A stretch of 62,689 bases of DNA from an uncultured Desulfobacteraceae bacterium. GTDB taxonomy: Bacteria > Desulfobacterota > Desulfobacteria > Desulfobacterales > Desulfatirhabdiaceae. Shown in pieces: positions 62,510 to 62,689 of this stretch; within the stretch, counting starts at the first letter, position 1, and each line of letters starts with the position of its first letter. The notes beneath the pieces are model-generated. The model saw nothing but the letters and a program-made list of their open reading frames with translations. It was not told the DNA's origin and did not search any database. The DNA is taken from the NCBI GenBank assembly GCA_903953895.1, contig CAJBLH010000033.1, forward strand, positions 1-62,689, read 5' to 3'. Made by a program: the position numbers and the translations under genes.

Positions 62510-62689
62510 AGTTGCAGTTTCTGATATCTTTATTTTAGGTTATTATATTCTTGAGTTTTCGAAAAATAATTCTCAATAAATTAACTTAATGGCATGATAT
62601 TTGCTGCGATGGAACATAGGCGTTCTGCTTTTATGTGCAAGTATCGCTGCAATTTTCTAAATCAATCAGTATGTTAAACTTTTTCCTAC
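62510..62689. other. Right-edge AT-rich intergenic DNA
   Basis: No gene seen. On the minus strand a TATAAT (62545-62550) could be the -10 of the gmd promoter; no -35 at a suitable distance is convincing. Confidence 0.35.

Noticed and set aside
1-62689. CRISPR array, tRNA, rRNA, integrase attachment site or replication origin
   Set aside because: I looked for spaced short repeats, tRNA cloverleaf-like arms with CCA ends and conserved rRNA segments, and saw none that could be supported.

Overview
The window looks like a chromosomal segment of a Gram-negative anaerobe, most likely a sulfate-reducing member of the Desulfobacterota (former Deltaproteobacteria). This is inferred from several things: a complete pilMNOPQ type IV pilus set, a TauE/Usp/PEP-synthase-like cluster, a corrinoid protein, Cys-rich small proteins, many sensor kinases and NtrC-type regulators, and an apparent selenocysteine UGA codon. 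There is no rRNA, tRNA, CRISPR array or intact insertion sequence that I can support.

Layout. 0.4-7.9 kb: a thioredoxin-type arsenate reductase, then a full phosphate-starvation locus (phoB-phoR-pstS-pstC-pstA-pstB-phoU), tightly spaced on the + strand. 7.9-10.3 kb (-): an XPB-like helicase, a Cys-cluster protein and a NifX-like protein. 10.6-13.8 kb (+): a corrinoid protein with an amidohydrolase, then a thermonuclease and a K+ channel. 13.8-15.0 kb: an AT-rich island with a gene of three 43-residue Trp-rich repeats and the relic of a DUF4338 gene. 15.0-15.9 kb (-): an AraC/O6-methylguanine methyltransferase. 16.0-19.8 kb (+): promoter, TPP riboswitch, terminator and thiC-thiM-thiE-thiD; an RlmK-like methyltransferase follows. 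21.0-24.7 kb (-): small membrane proteins, a lipoprotein, a TauE/SafE permease and a Usp. These face a +-strand membrane-anchored AAA+ regulator and a large PEP-synthase-like protein across a region rich in TTGCGC sites. 30.4-32.8 kb (-): a lone receiver protein and a LysM/MltD lytic transglycosylase. 33.2-36.1 kb (+): a histidine kinase/NtrC pair. 36.4-44.1 kb: a DUF1573 protein with an in-frame UGA, a HAD phosphatase, thiamine pyrophosphokinase, an AEC transporter (-), cysteine synthase, an SPFH/zinc-ribbon protein, a zinc-ribbon protein whose best start is ATC, and a KaiC-like/XRE/cupin fusion. 44.3-57.2 kb (-): GspF, a giant bacterial-Ig protein, a smaller Ig lipoprotein and pilQ-P-O-N-M. 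57.7-62.5 kb: a divergent histidine kinase (+), a SprT/DUF2786 protein, and GDP-fucose synthase plus GDP-mannose dehydratase (-).

How the parts work together. The pst/pho genes form a self-contained phosphate sensing and uptake unit. The thi genes make both thiamine precursors and couple them under TPP control, and ThiN at 37.7 kb would finish the cofactor. pilM-Q builds the alignment complex and secretin of a type IV pilus, and gmd/fcl make GDP-L-fucose for surface glycans.

Most notable unexplained signals: (1) the UGA codon exactly at the first Cys of the DUF1573 CGCT motif; (2) a 164-bp miniature inverted-repeat element with perfect 13-bp ends and perfect 11-bp flanking direct repeats; (3) a three-copy family of roughly 105-bp palindromes; (4) the Trp-rich triple-repeat gene; (5) a cluster of TTGCGCAA sites around an AAA+ regulator that lacks the sigma54-contact motif; (6) a zinc-ribbon gene apparently starting at ATC.
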